A stretch of DNA of 64,000 nucleotides from Candidatus Eisenbacteria bacterium (GCA_020847735.1 JADLBL010000014.1:49718-113717); one strand, 5' to 3'; shown: positions 8,927-19,473, counted from the stretch's first letter. The notes: generated from the letters alone by a model not told the origin. A program made the numbers and translations.

Positions 8927-8953
8927 GGCCGCGAATCGGCGGCGGGCGCGGCC
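8927..8953 (+). terminator. Terminator-like hairpin after dcd
   Basis: A 7-bp perfect stem (GGCCGCG / CGCGGCC) closes a 13-base loop just after dcd. There is no T-run, which is usual at this GC content. Weak evidence taken alone, supported by its position between operons. Confidence 0.35.
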
Positions 8954-8961
8954 GCACCGTC

Positions 8962-8990
8962 TTGCGCCGTCCACGGGCCGGGGCTAGTCT
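8962..8990 (+). promoter_or_regulatory. Promoter for the nuoI-like gene
   Basis: TTGCGC at 8962-8967, a 17-base spacer and TAGTCT at 8985-8990. The predicted transcript start near 8997 leaves a leader of about 43 bases before ATG 9040. It belongs to the same TTGnnn/TAnnnT class as the other promoters in this window. Confidence 0.5.
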
Positions 8991-9039
8991 GCCCGCAACT
9001 TCAGGCGGCATGGCACCACCCCAGCGATGGAGCCCTTCG

Positions 9040-9486
9040 ATGATCAAGGAGCTCGCCACGGGACTCGGCATCACGCTCGGGTACCTCGGCAAGAAGCCCT
9101 TCACGGTCCAGTACCCGGACGAGAAGCTCGAGATGTTTCCGCGCTTCCGCGGCCTGCACATCCTGGCCCGGCACGAGGATGGCCTCGAGCGCTGCGTCGG
9201 CTGCGAACTGTGCGCGGTGGCCTGCCCGGCCGACGCGATCTTCGTGAAGGCCGCCGAGAACGACCCGGCGAATCCGGCGTCGCACGGCGAACGTTACGCC
9301 GAGCGCTACGAGATCAACATGTTGCGCTGCATCTTCTGCGGCATGTGCGAGGAGGCCTGCCCGGAGGACGCGATCTGGCTCGAGAAGGACTACGAGCTGG
9401 CCGACTACAAGCGCGACGCGTTCATCTACACGAAGGACGAACTGCTCGTCCCGATGGAGAAGTCCGGCTACCTCCCGACCCGCTGA
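9040..9486 (+). CDS. nuoI: NADH-quinone oxidoreductase subunit I (NuoI) type 2[4Fe-4S] ferredoxin
   Basis: A 148-residue NuoI-like protein. Two four-cysteine motifs, Cys52/55/58/62 (CVGCELCAVAC) and Cys97/100/103/107 (CIFCGMCEEAC), bind the N6a/N6b clusters that pass electrons towards quinone in Complex I. The N-terminal LGYLGKKPFTVQYPDEK and the C-terminal YTKDELL motif are typical of NuoI and not of free ferredoxins. ATG 9040 has a GATGGAG stretch upstream; an in-frame ATG at 9010 would add ten residues. No other nuo gene lies nearby, so the subunit is encoded apart from the rest of the complex. Confidence 0.88.
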   Translation: MIKELATGLGITLGYLGKKPFTVQYPDEKLEMFPRFRGLHILARHEDGLERCVGCELCAVACPADAIFVKAAENDPANPASHGERYAERYEINMLRCIFCGMCEEACPEDAIWLEKDYELADYKRDAFIYTKDELLVPMEKSGYLPTR

Positions 9487-9554
9487 TCGCCCGGAAATCC
9501 GCGATCCCGGCCGGATCGTCGCTCCCGGTCGCCCCCGCGGCGCATCGCCCGGAA

Positions 9555-10523
9555 TCAGCGCGGAAGCTGGGCCAGAAGCTTCTCGGCCAGCTTCGGCCAT
9601 GCCCACGGTTCCGCGCTCGCGGGACCTGCCGACGCGAGGCGCTCGCGGAGCGCGGCGTCCGCGAGCACGCGCCGCAGCGCGCGGCGCAGGAAATACGGGT
9701 GACGCCAGGCGAGGAGCGCGTTGTCGCCCTCGCGGGCGAAATCGCGCGTGCCGCTGCGCGTGCACACCAGGGCGCAGCCGCAGGCGAGCGCTTCGAGCGC
9801 GGTGTTGCACCAGCCGGCCTTGCGCTCGGCGGCGGCGAAGACGTGCGAGGACTGATAGAGCGCGACGAGTTCGTCCTGCGTGGGATTCAGGACGAAGCGG
9901 GCGTTCGGGGGCAGCGGAGCGCCGTCGCGGGGATCCTGCCGGTTGTGCGCGTCCACGGAGTCGAACAGCACGACTTCGAACGGCGGCAGGTCGCGCAGGC
10001 CGCGCAGCGCCGCCAGCAGGAGGTCGGTGCCCTTCTTGGCGCGCGAGCGGCGGCCATTGAGCAGCACTCGCAGCGGCGTCGCGGCCCGCCGGGCCGGATC
10101 GGGCCGGAACTGCGTGGTGCGGATGCCGCCGGCCCCGTCGATCACCTCGCGCCGGGCGCGACGCCTGAGGGCGGCGCGCAGGGCGCCCGAGTTGGCCGCC
10201 AGCGCCACGGCCGGATCGCCCACGGCCCGCGAAATCCCCGCGTCGCCCTCGAGGACGCAGTAGTAAAGGTGCGTCCTCGAGGCGCTGGCCCGGAAGGCGT
10301 CGTAGGTGTGGGCGTCGGCGCAGATCGCGAGATCTGCGACCGCGCCGGCCGCCGCCGCGAGGGGCGCGATTCGGCCCCGGAAGGCGAGCCAGGCAGGCGG
10401 GGAGCCGTCGGAGTGGAAGAGCGAGACGTCGTGACCGAGGGCGACCCACTCGTTGCCGAGTTCGAGGAATCGGCGGACGCCGCCGAACACGCCGACATGG
10501 GGCAGGAAGAGGGCGATGCGCAT
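9555..10523 (-). CDS. Group-4 family glycosyltransferase
   Basis: A 322-residue GT-B glycosyltransferase. The N-terminal half opens LFLPHVGVFGGVRRFLELGNEW, the usual donor-binding glycine loop. The C-terminal half has LLNGRRSRAKKGTDLLL and the acidic-rich segment with CNTALEALACGCALVCT that contacts the nucleotide-sugar in GT4 enzymes. It lacks membrane segments. The acceptor is unknown; cell-surface polysaccharide or a glycolipid is likely. It converges on the nuoI-like gene and has its own promoter directly before the ATG, with no Shine-Dalgarno sequence. Confidence 0.82.
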   Translation of the reverse strand: MRIALFLPHVGVFGGVRRFLELGNEWVALGHDVSLFHSDGSPPAWLAFRGRIAPLAAAAGAVADLAICADAHTYDAFRASASRTHLYYCVLEGDAGISRAVGDPAVALAANSGALRAALRRRARREVIDGAGGIRTTQFRPDPARRAATPLRVLLNGRRSRAKKGTDLLLAALRGLRDLPPFEVVLFDSVDAHNRQDPRDGAPLPPNARFVLNPTQDELVALYQSSHVFAAAERKAGWCNTALEALACGCALVCTRSGTRDFAREGDNALLAWRHPYFLRRALRRVLADAALRERLASAGPASAEPWAWPKLAEKLLAQLPR

Positions 10524-10532
10524 CGGGCCGGC

Positions 10533-10561
10533 ACGCTAGCCGATGTTCGCGGCCGGGTCGA
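10533..10561 (-). promoter_or_regulatory. Leaderless-type promoter for the GT4 gene
   Basis: Reading the minus strand: TCGACC (10561-10556), 17-base spacer, TAGCGT (10538-10533), then nine bases to ATG 10523. Transcription would start at or next to the start codon. Confidence 0.5.
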
Positions 10562-10911
10562 TCCATGGCGCACGCTGCCGGCGTCCTGCCGGGCGGCAGG
10601 CCATGGGGATTCGGCCGCCGCCGGCCGGGCTGAAACAGGACCGAAGAAAGGTCTTGACGCTTTCTGGTCATGGCGCGACCGTACGCCCGTCCGCACTTCG
10701 ACTGGCTAAGGAGCTCGTCTTTCGCCGGCCCGTCGACGCAGGGTGTTCGCCCCCCGCCCTCATCCGCGCCGCCTCGCCCAGGGTTTCCGGGCAAGTGCCC
10801 TTGACGCGCGGAGCGCTGTCCGCGCAATGACCATCCCGCCGCGCGCGCTCGGGATGGATGGCTTCCACTCTCCCCAATCCCCGGCCGCTCCGTGCCGGAA
10901 GGAGGAATGCC
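10562..10911. other. Intergenic region with hairpins and weak promoter candidates
   Basis: No credible gene is seen here. A compact hairpin, CCTGCC at 10585-10590 with GGCAGG at 10595-10600, is flanked by CCATGG repeats (10563-10568 and 10601-10606). A second hairpin has stem GCGCGGA 10806-10812 with TCCGCGC 10819-10825. TTGACG occurs at 10654 and at 10801, but neither has a good -10 box at the right distance. A strong GGAAGGAGG Shine-Dalgarno at about 10898-10905 belongs to the next gene. Confidence 0.4.
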
Positions 10912-11394
10912 ATGGCTCACGCGATCTCCCCGATTCGAACCATGACCGCGCTTGCACTGGCCGCCGTGCTCGTCGCACCGGCCCTTGCCGCGGAGGCGCC
11001 GCAGGCCGGTGGCGCGCGCCTGGATGCGAAGGCGGCCGTGCCGGCCGTCCAGGATCTCGCGCGTGCGCCCCGCACGCCCGAGGATCTGGCCCTGGCCGAC
11101 GTGCGAAACGCGACGCAGGCCCGCGTCGCCGAACTGCTCGTCTCCATGAAAGGGCTGCAGGACGGCCCGGCTCTGCGGGCGCTGCAGCTCAAGGTCGTCG
11201 AGTTGAAGCGCGAAGGCGACCTGCAGTTCCTGCGCACCAAGGCGCAGTTCGCAAGGCAGCGCGGCGACCTCGGGGCCGCGCAACTGCTCGAGGCCCGGAT
11301 CCTGGCGATCACGAATCCGCCGGCCCGCAGGGCCCCGGCCCTGGTCAGCCGTCCCGCGCCCGGGGCGACACCGACGGAAGGAGGCCGGCCGTGA
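10912..11394 (+). CDS. Secreted helical protein of unknown function
   Basis: A 160-residue exported protein. A signal peptide (ALALAAVLVAPALAAEA) is followed by an Ala/Pro-rich stretch and then a charged helical region (about 55-135) rich in Leu, Ala, Arg and Gln with coiled-coil character. The tail is Pro/Ala-rich. It matches no family I recognise. ATG 10912 is fixed by a near-perfect GGAAGGAGG site eight bases upstream. Its stop overlaps the GTG of the next secreted protein, and both precede a large secreted protease, so a shared extracellular role is inferred. Confidence 0.6.
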   Translation: MAHAISPIRTMTALALAAVLVAPALAAEAPQAGGARLDAKAAVPAVQDLARAPRTPEDLALADVRNATQARVAELLVSMKGLQDGPALRALQLKVVELKREGDLQFLRTKAQFARQRGDLGAAQLLEARILAITNPPARRAPALVSRPAPGATPTEGGRP

Positions 11395-11885
11395 CCCGCC
11401 TCCGCGCGATGCTCGTGGCCGCGCTCGGGCTGCTCCTCGCGGCGCCCGCGCTGGCGTACATGTTCGAGGCCCCGCTCGAGGAGATCGTGGCTTCGTCGGA
11501 CCTCGTCGTGAAGGGCCGGGTGACGGGCCTGCAGAGTCGTTTTCTCGATTCCTCCACGCGCTTCATCGTCACCGACGTGACGCTGTCCGTGGACGAAGTG
11601 TGGGCCGGCACGATGGGCGCGGGTCGCACGGTCACGTTCACCATCAACGGCGGGGAAGTGGGCGAGATCGGGATGAGACAGGAGCACCAGCCCGTCTTCT
11701 CGCAGGGCGAGGAAGCGCTCGTCTTTCTGCGCGCCGGAACGGACGCGCGACTGGCGGTCAACTACGCGGAACAGGGGAAGTTCACGGTGCGGGGCGAGCA
11801 GGCGGTCGGCTTCAAGCAGATGCCGATCGCGCTGAAGAGCCTGCGCGGGGACGTCGCCCGGCTGAAGCCGGCCCGTCCGCGCTGA
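11391..11885 (+). CDS. Secreted protein of the type often paired with matrixin proteases
   Basis: A 164-residue exported protein. The signal peptide runs to about residue 22 (LLLAAPALA). The rest is one beta-rich domain with the pattern IVASSDLVVKGRVTGLQSR, TDVTLSVDEVWAG, TFTINGGEVGEIG and FSQGEEALVFLRAG. I recall similar domains beside secreted metzincin proteases in environmental genomes, but no named family or activity. GTG 11391 overlaps the upstream stop and has its own AAGGAGG site. The 35-base gap to the protease gene suggests one transcript; it might be an inhibitor, chaperone or adaptor. Confidence 0.55.
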   Translation: MTRLRAMLVAALGLLLAAPALAYMFEAPLEEIVASSDLVVKGRVTGLQSRFLDSSTRFIVTDVTLSVDEVWAGTMGAGRTVTFTINGGEVGEIGMRQEHQPVFSQGEEALVFLRAGTDARLAVNYAEQGKFTVRGEQAVGFKQMPIALKSLRGDVARLKPARPR

Positions 11886-11919
11886 CCATCCACCCTCACC
11901 CCTGCGCCGGAGGACCGCC

Positions 11920-14900
11920 ATGAATCGCACCCGACTCACGACCGCGATCGCGCTGCTGCTGGCGCTGCCAGCGCTCGCGCTCGCGCAACCCAACATCACC
12001 GGCATTTCGCCGGGCAAGACCTCGGCAAACACCGGCGCCACGGTGGACATCACCGGCACCGGATTCGGCGCTTCGTTCGCCGACGTCGCCTTCTTCCCGG
12101 GAGGGGGAGCGGCGACGCCACTCGCGCTCATCCCGGGTGGCATCCGCGTCCGCGTTCCGGCCACCTGGAGCGGCGGCGTGCAGGTGCAGGCCGCCGGCGT
12201 CGGACCGCTCAGCAACGCCTTCAATCTCGACATCAGTTTCAGCTGGTCCGGCCAGTACTGGCCGGGCGGCAGCCTGCCGTTCACCTGGTTCCTGAACAAC
12301 GCCGCGGCGCCGGGGTGCACGTTCAATGACACGCGCGACGCGCTCATCGACGGCTACAACGCCTGGACGTGCGCCTCGGGAGTGTCGATGAGCTACGGCG
12401 GTGGGACCGCCCTGGCCGTGACGGCCTACGACGGCGTCAACTGCCGGTACTGGTCGAGCTCCGGCTGGAGCTCCGGCACGGTCGCGGTCGCCAACTGGTG
12501 GTACAACTCCACGACCAACCAGACCCTCGAAGCCGACATCGCGTTCAACAGCCAGCACTACACCTGGAGCACGACCGGGGCCTCGACGGCCATGGACGTG
12601 GGCAACGTCTGCACGCACGAGGAAGGCCACACCATCGGCCTGCTCGACATGTACGGGTCGGCGGACTTCCCGCACACGATGTACGGCTACGTGGCCAACG
12701 GCGAGGTTCTCCGGCGCACACTGCACACGGACGACGCGCTGGGCGCCGAGTGGATCTATCCGCACGCTCGTCCGAACCTGACGGCGGCGACGCCCGCCGG
12801 CTGGTGGGGGCCGGTCGTGCCGCGGATGCTCGCCGACGCCAACGGCAGCTACGCACCGCTGCCGGCGACGCTCACGGGCAACGCGACGTGCTACGTGAAC
12901 ACCGCGCTCACCAACAACGGCGGCGACTGTGCCGCACCCTCCAACAACAACCAGCTGCTCCTCGACGAGGAGGCCTACTACAACATGTGGTGGAACGGCG
13001 TCCTCGGCGCGGGGTTCGCGTTCGGAGGCTGGACGAACTGGGGAATGTACGTGCGCGGCGGGCGGCACACGCTCCGCTGGGACCTCGACACGGGCCAGGA
13101 GACGCTCGAGTCGAACGAGTTCGACAACACCTATCGCGAGCAGTTCGTCTGGAGTCCCTACGCGCTGTCGGACATGACGCCGCTCGCGCGCACGGTGCCG
13201 CCGCCCCGCGGAGTGATGGCCGATGACAACTGTGACGGCTTCCAGTTCACGGGCAACTATTGGGGGGCGGTCGGCGTCATCCCGGTTTCGTCGGCCGAGG
13301 ATTTCGACGTCGAACTGTTCAACGACTATGCCGGCAGCACGGCCGGCTTCAGCAACGAGCTGGCGGTGTCTCCCGCCGGCTCGGGCGGCACCGACTTCGT
13401 GCTCGTGAACGGGAACGTCGTCGGCTACGGCGCGACGCTGCAGGCCGGCGTCCTCCGCTTCACTTCCGGAGCGGTCAACAACTACATCGTCGAGCAGGCC
13501 AATGCCTACGGAAACTCGACGATCACGCCGGGCACGCTCTACGGCTCGACGGTGACCTCCGGCTCCGTGAACATGGGCGCCTACCAGATCCTCAAGGTGC
13601 ACGAGGTCTACCTCGCAAGCGCGGGCACGGCGTACACCTTCACGCTTCACAACCTGAGCGGCACCGCCGACCTCAACCTCAGCCTCTACGATCGGGCCGG
13701 CAGCTACTTCGGCCGGTTCAGCTACCTGGCCATAGGGCAGGCCAATCCCGGCGGCATGGACGAGAGCTTCACGTACACGCCTTCCGCCTCGGGCTACTAT
13801 GGCGTCGTCGTGTGGAAGGGAGGCTCGGGAGACCTCGGCCTCGCGAACGACTACGAGCTGATCGTTGGACCGGCACTGTCGAACCTGAGCACGACGGTCA
13901 CGCCCGGCGGCTGGACCGCTCCGGCCGTGCCGCGCAACGACGCGATTTCGCCCGGCGTCGTTTCGCCCACGCTGGACGGCAACACCGGCAACACGTACAT
14001 CAGCTACTCCGTGCACCAACTGGGCCCCAATCCGACCCCCGGCGGTCAGCTCGACCTCGACATTGACGACTGGTGGACGATCACGGCGGGCCTGCCGAAT
14101 CCGGCGGCGGTGAGCATGTACTACGTCGCGGCGTACGGGCCGCTGAACGTTCGCGGCGGCCGGCACACGCTCTCGGACGTGGTGGACCGGCCGGGCACGG
14201 TTCCGGAGAGCGACGAGACGGACAACGTCTCCTACTCGCAGTTCGTGTGGAGCCCGCTGCTCGTGGGCAAGCACGCCCCGGTCGTGCGCGCCATGCCTCC
14301 CGGCTACGGTCCCGGGTGGCTTCCCAACTGCGACGGGCTGAGGTTCGACCCCACGCCCACCTATCTGGCGTGGGTCTCGAGCGTGGCGGCGTTCAGCCCG
14401 GGGGACGACTACGACAACTATGTCTTCCGGGACTACGTGGGCAGCACGTCGGGATTCAGCGATCTCGCGGGAGCGTCCTACTGGGGCGGCAACGCGACGG
14501 ACTTCGTGACCGGCCATCACACGGCCTGGCGGCCCTCGATCTACCCCGCGACGGTCAGCTTCTACGCGGGCGGGGGCGGTGGCGTCTACAGCGCCGACAT
14601 GAGCGACGACGCCGGCCGTTTCGCGACCCCGCCCGCCTCGTACGACGACGTCCCGCTCGCGGAGAACCGCCTGGCGGACGTCTATCAGTTCAACCTGACG
14701 CCCGGGACGACCTATTACATGCTCCTGCATCGCAAGTCGGGAAGCGACGAGCTGCAGTTCGAAGTCTTCCCTCCGACGCCTGGCGCCGTGTGGTCCCGGG
14801 GTACTGGAACGGCCTCGCTCACCATGGACACGGACGACGACACGCTCGCGTTCGCACCAACCGACGCGGGCTGGCACAACGTCGTCGTCTTCCGCACCGA

Positions 14901-15264
14901 CGGCACGGAGGCGGCGACGCCGCTCACCTACCTGCTGTCGGTGGGCGCGAACGTGACCGTGGACGTGCCGCTCTCGGAGCCGCAGGGGAACCTGGGCTTC
15001 CTCGGCGCGGTGCCGAACCCGGATCGGAACGGGGCCAACCTGGTGTTCTCGTTGCCCGATGCCGGACGGGTACGGCTCGAGGTCTTCGATCTCACCGGAC
15101 GCCTGGCCTGCGTGGTCACCGACGAGGAATGGAGCGCCGGCAGGCACTCGCTGCGGTGGGACGGGCGCAGGTCGGATGGCCGGGTGGCGACTCCCGGACT
15201 TTACTGGGCGCGATTCCAGTCGAGCGGTTCGAGCTTCGCCCGCAGGTTCACGCTCGTTCGCTGA
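11920..15264 (+). CDS. Large secreted metzincin metalloprotease with IPT/TIG and FlgD-like domains
   Basis: A 1114-residue secreted protein. The order is: signal peptide (1-23); IPT/TIG domain (about 25-105, ITGISPGKTSANTG); a metzincin protease domain with zinc motif HEEGHTIGLLD, His233, Glu234, His237 and Asp243 as third ligand, and a Met-turn at HTMYG (Met254); two tandem repeats of about 370 residues starting near 286 and 655, each with a VRGGRHTL block, an (E)SxExDN strand, a QFVWSP motif and a DY-GST-GFS block; and a C-terminal FlgD/T9SS-like domain (about 1040-1114, VFDLTGR, RHSLRWDGR, PGLYWARF). Asp as third ligand resembles snapalysin-like enzymes. GGAGG precedes the ATG. Substrate unknown. 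Confidence 0.78.
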   Translation: MNRTRLTTAIALLLALPALALAQPNITGISPGKTSANTGATVDITGTGFGASFADVAFFPGGGAATPLALIPGGIRVRVPATWSGGVQVQAAGVGPLSNAFNLDISFSWSGQYWPGGSLPFTWFLNNAAAPGCTFNDTRDALIDGYNAWTCASGVSMSYGGGTALAVTAYDGVNCRYWSSSGWSSGTVAVANWWYNSTTNQTLEADIAFNSQHYTWSTTGASTAMDVGNVCTHEEGHTIGLLDMYGSADFPHTMYGYVANGEVLRRTLHTDDALGAEWIYPHARPNLTAATPAGWWGPVVPRMLADANGSYAPLPATLTGNATCYVNTALTNNGGDCAAPSNNNQLLLDEEAYYNMWWNGVLGAGFAFGGWTNWGMYVRGGRHTLRWDLDTGQETLESNEFDNTYREQFVWSPYALSDMTPLARTVPPPRGVMADDNCDGFQFTGNYWGAVGVIPVSSAEDFDVELFNDYAGSTAGFSNELAVSPAGSGGTDFVLVNGNVVGYGATLQAGVLRFTSGAVNNYIVEQANAYGNSTITPGTLYGSTVTSGSVNMGAYQILKVHEVYLASAGTAYTFTLHNLSGTADLNLSLYDRAGSYFGRFSYLAIGQANPGGMDESFTYTPSASGYYGVVVWKGGSGDLGLANDYELIVGPALSNLSTTVTPGGWTAPAVPRNDAISPGVVSPTLDGNTGNTYISYSVHQLGPNPTPGGQLDLDIDDWWTITAGLPNPAAVSMYYVAAYGPLNVRGGRHTLSDVVDRPGTVPESDETDNVSYSQFVWSPLLVGKHAPVVRAMPPGYGPGWLPNCDGLRFDPTPTYLAWVSSVAAFSPGDDYDNYVFRDYVGSTSGFSDLAGASYWGGNATDFVTGHHTAWRPSIYPATVSFYAGGGGGVYSADMSDDAGRFATPPASYDDVPLAENRLADVYQFNLTPGTTYYMLLHRKSGSDELQFEVFPPTPGAVWSRGTGTASLTMDTDDDTLAFAPTDAGWHNVVVFRTDGTEAATPLTYLLSVGANVTVDVPLSEPQGNLGFLGAVPNPDRNGANLVFSLPDAGRVRLEVFDLTGRLACVVTDEEWSAGRHSLRWDGRRSDGRVATPGLYWARFQSSGSSFARRFTLVR

Positions 15265-15282
15265 CCTTCGTTCCGATTCGTT

Positions 15283-15321
15283 CACGGCGGCCGCCCGCGT
15301 CACGCGCGGGCGGCCGTCGTG
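15283..15321 (+). terminator. Strong terminator-like hairpin after the metzincin gene
   Basis: A 17-bp stem (15283-15299 with 15305-15321) with a single G-T pair and a five-base loop. The inner 12 bp, CGGCCGCCCGCG and its complement, are perfect. There is no T-tract. It lies 18 bases after the protease stop. Confidence 0.65.
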
Positions 15322-15610
15322 CATGAGGTTCAGCGGTGGAGCCCGGTGTCGCGCGCTGGAACCGCACGCGTTCCGGTCCGAAACGACGAACGTTCCGTGA
15401 AGCAACGACCCGCACGCCGTCCGGGCGTCCGACGGAGCGGCCGGCATGCGAAAAACCCGCGGTTTCCGCGGCGCTGACGCGCGTCCGCGCGCGTCAGACG
15501 GCGCGTGGCACGGTCGCTGCTGTGGTGACCGGTGAACACGACGCGCGGCGGGGACGCCCCGGAGCCCCGCGCACGCGTGAAGCTTCACCTCACAACCACA
15601 GGAGAGAGCC
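15322..15610 (+). promoter_or_regulatory. hsp20 upstream region with hairpin and palindrome
   Basis: This gene-free stretch holds a perfect 10-bp hairpin (CTGACGCGCG, 15474-15483, with 15488-15497). It also holds a perfect 12-bp palindrome GTGAAGCTTCAC at 15577-15588, 22 bases before the hsp20 ATG and just before its AGGAGAG site. No CIRCE (TTAGCACTC) or sigma-32-like promoter is recognisable. Either element could be a heat-shock operator or an RNA structure. Confidence 0.4.
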
Positions 15611-16066
15611 ATGACGCTCGTCCGCTTGATTCCCAACCGCAACCGCGGCCTCGTTCCCTTCCGCGGCGACTTCGACTCCGTATTCGACGGCTTCTTCGGA
15701 AACCGGCCGTTCTACTCGTCCCCGACCCTGGAGAGCCTGATGGCGCCGCCGGTGGACGTCGAAGAGACCGCCGAGGCGTACATCTTCCGCGCCGACCTGC
15801 CGGGCATGACCGAGAAGGACGTCCGCGTGAGCCTCGAAGGCGACACGCTGACGCTGCGCGGCGAGCGCAAGCGCGAGGCCGAGAAGACGAGCGGCGACGT
15901 TCACCGCACCGAGCGCGTGTTCGGCGTCTTCGAGCGCTCGTTCACCCTGCCGGCGCCGGTGCGCGGCGAGCAGGTGAAGGCCAGCTACCGCAACGGCGTG
16001 CTCGAGATCCGCGTTCCCAAGGCGGAAGAGGCGCGCGCGCGTGAAATCGAGGTGCACGTCGGCTAA
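15611..16066 (+). CDS. hsp20: Hsp20/alpha-crystallin small heat-shock protein
   Basis: A 151-residue ATP-independent holdase. The alpha-crystallin domain covers about residues 47-150 and has the class-typical motifs [39 protein letters not shown] and the GVLEIRVPK strand. The short aromatic N-terminal arm ([13 protein letters not shown]) is the usual substrate-binding region. The C-terminal I-x-I anchor (IEVHV) is present. It starts after an AGGAGAG site and lies 92 bases before dnaK, so the two are likely co-regulated stress genes. Confidence 0.93.
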   Translation: MTLVRLIPNRNRGLVPFRGDFDSVFDGFFGNRPFYSSPTLESLMAPPVDVEETAEAYIFRADLPGMTEKDVRVSLEGDTLTLRGERKREAEKTSGDVHRTERVFGVFERSFTLPAPVRGEQVKASYRNGVLEIRVPKAEEARAREIEVHVG

Positions 16067-16094
16067 GCTGCCGCGCGTGCGAACGAACGACCAC

Positions 16095-16127
16095 GGCCAC
16101 GCGGGCGCCTTCCGGCGCCGCGTGGCC
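16095..16127 (+). terminator. Hairpin between hsp20 and dnaK
   Basis: A 14-bp stem with one bulged G (GGCCACGCGGGCGCC / GGCGCCGCGTGGCC) and a TTCC loop. It could be a partial terminator or an mRNA processing/stability element that sets the hsp20:dnaK ratio. Confidence 0.5.
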
Positions 16128-16158
16128 CGAACACGGACACGACAGGGGGAGAAACGAA

Positions 16159-18060
<1,902 letters not shown>

Positions 18061-18085
18061 TCGGTCGGCGAGATCCGAAAGCACG

Positions 18086-18118
18086 ACGGGCGGCGGTGGG
18101 CATCCCACCGCCGCCCGT
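18086..18118. terminator. Bidirectional terminator between dnaK and the sugar dehydrogenase
   Basis: A perfect 15-bp stem (18086-18100 with 18104-18118) and a three-base loop lie in the 75-base gap between convergent genes. Confidence 0.7.
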
Positions 18119-18135
18119 TCCATTTCGCCTTCCCG

Positions 18136-19473
18136 TCACAGCCGGACGATCTTCGCCGAGCGACGTCCCTTCAGGGCGTTGCGCGTGTCCACCACGGCCT
18201 TCGACCAGGCGAGCACCTTGGAATACTTGAAGGCCTTGTGCGCCGTGGCGATCACCGCGCAGTCGTAGCGCCGAAGGCTCGCGGCCGTGAACGGCACGCT
18301 GCGCATGGTCCCGCCGGCGAAGCGGATCGAGGACACGAACGGATCGCAGTACTCGATGCGGGCGCCGCGCTCGCGCAGCTTCTCCATGATGTCCAGCGAC
18401 GGGCTCTCGCGCACGTCGTCGATGTCCGCCTTGTAGGCGACCCCCAGCACCAGCACCTTCGAGCCGCGGATGGCGCGGCCGCGCTGGTTGAGCGCTTCGC
18501 CGACGAGCTCGATGACGTGGTCGGGCATGTGGCCGTTCACGTGTCCGGCGAGTTCGATGAAGCGGGCCTCGAAGCCGCTCGCCCGCGCCTTCCACGACAG
18601 GTAGAAGGGATCGATCGGGATGCAGTGTCCGCCCAGCCCCGGGCCGGGAAAGAACGGCATGAAGCCGAACGGCTTGGTCGCCGCCGCCTGGATGACCTCC
18701 CAGACGTCGATCTTCATGCGCTTGCACATCAGCGCCAGCTCGTTGACGAGCCCGATGTTGACGCTGCGAAACGTGTTCTCGAGCAGCTTCACCATCTCGG
18801 CGACCTGGGTCGAGGAGACCGGGACGACCGTCTCGAGCCGCTGCTGGTAGAGCTTGACCGCGACCTCGGTGCAGGCCGGCGTGACGCCGCCCACGACCTT
18901 GGGGATGTTGCGGGTCTGGAAGTGCGGGTTGCCCGGATCCACGCGCTCGGGCGAGAAGGCGAGGAAGAAGTCCTTTCCGACCTGCAGGCCGGTTTCCGCC
19001 AGCATCGGCAGCACGAGTTCGTCCGTCGTGCCCGGATAGGTGGTGCTCTCGAGGATCACCAGCATGCCGCGGTGCAGGTGGCGGCGGACCTGCTCGGCGG
19101 CGGCGACGATGTACGAGACGTCCGGGTCGCGCTGCTTCGAAAGCGGCGTGGGCACGCAGATGTTGACCGTGTCGCAGCGGCGCAGGACCGAGAAGTCGGT
19201 CGAGGCGTGCAGCAGGCCCTTGCGGACCAACGCCCGCACTTCGGCGGTCGGGACGTCCTGGATGTACGACCGGCCCTGGTTGAGCTGGCGGACCCGGCTC
19301 TCGTCAATGTCCACGCCGAACACCTCGAAACCCGCCTGGGCGAGCTCGACGGCGAGGGGCAGGCCCACATAACCCAGACCGATGACACCCAGCCTGGCGG
19401 TGCGTTTTTCGAGGCGATGGACGAGATTTTCGGCCGCATTGCGGCCACGGGTACTGCGGTGGGGTCGAGTCAT
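18136..19473 (-). CDS. UDP-N-acetyl-sugar 6-dehydrogenase (WbpA/WecC family)
   Basis: A 445-residue NAD-dependent nucleotide-sugar dehydrogenase. The Rossmann motif GLGYVG is at residues 32-37. NICVPTPLS, ESTTYPGTT, the LLENTFRSVNIGLVNELA helix and the catalytic-cysteine motif GPGLGGHCIPIDP follow. The last motif is of the UDP-GlcNAc/ManNAc group (WbpA, WecC) rather than UDP-glucose dehydrogenase. It converts a UDP-HexNAc to the uronic acid for surface polysaccharide. The frame extends to a TTG at 19491, but ATG 19473 fits the promoter. No polysaccharide genes are adjacent. Confidence 0.88.
   Translation of the reverse strand: MTRPHRSTRGRNAAENLVHRLEKRTARLGVIGLGYVGLPLAVELAQAGFEVFGVDIDESRVRQLNQGRSYIQDVPTAEVRALVRKGLLHASTDFSVLRRCDTVNICVPTPLSKQRDPDVSYIVAAAEQVRRHLHRGMLVILESTTYPGTTDELVLPMLAETGLQVGKDFFLAFSPERVDPGNPHFQTRNIPKVVGGVTPACTEVAVKLYQQRLETVVPVSSTQVAEMVKLLENTFRSVNIGLVNELALMCKRMKIDVWEVIQAAATKPFGFMPFFPGPGLGGHCIPIDPFYLSWKARASGFEARFIELAGHVNGHMPDHVIELVGEALNQRGRAIRGSKVLVLGVAYKADIDDVRESPSLDIMEKLRERGARIEYCDPFVSSIRFAGGTMRSVPFTAASLRRYDCAVIATAHKAFKYSKVLAWSKAVVDTRNALKGRRSAKIVRL

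Noticed and set aside
10743..11390. A long N-terminal extension of the 11391-11885 protein
   Set aside because: It overlaps the 10912-11394 gene in another frame. GTG 11391 has a strong AAGGAGG site and gives a clean signal peptide.
15322..15610. CIRCE or sigma-32 heat-shock element
   Set aside because: No TTAGCACTC inverted repeat or CTTGAA/CCCCAT pair is present.
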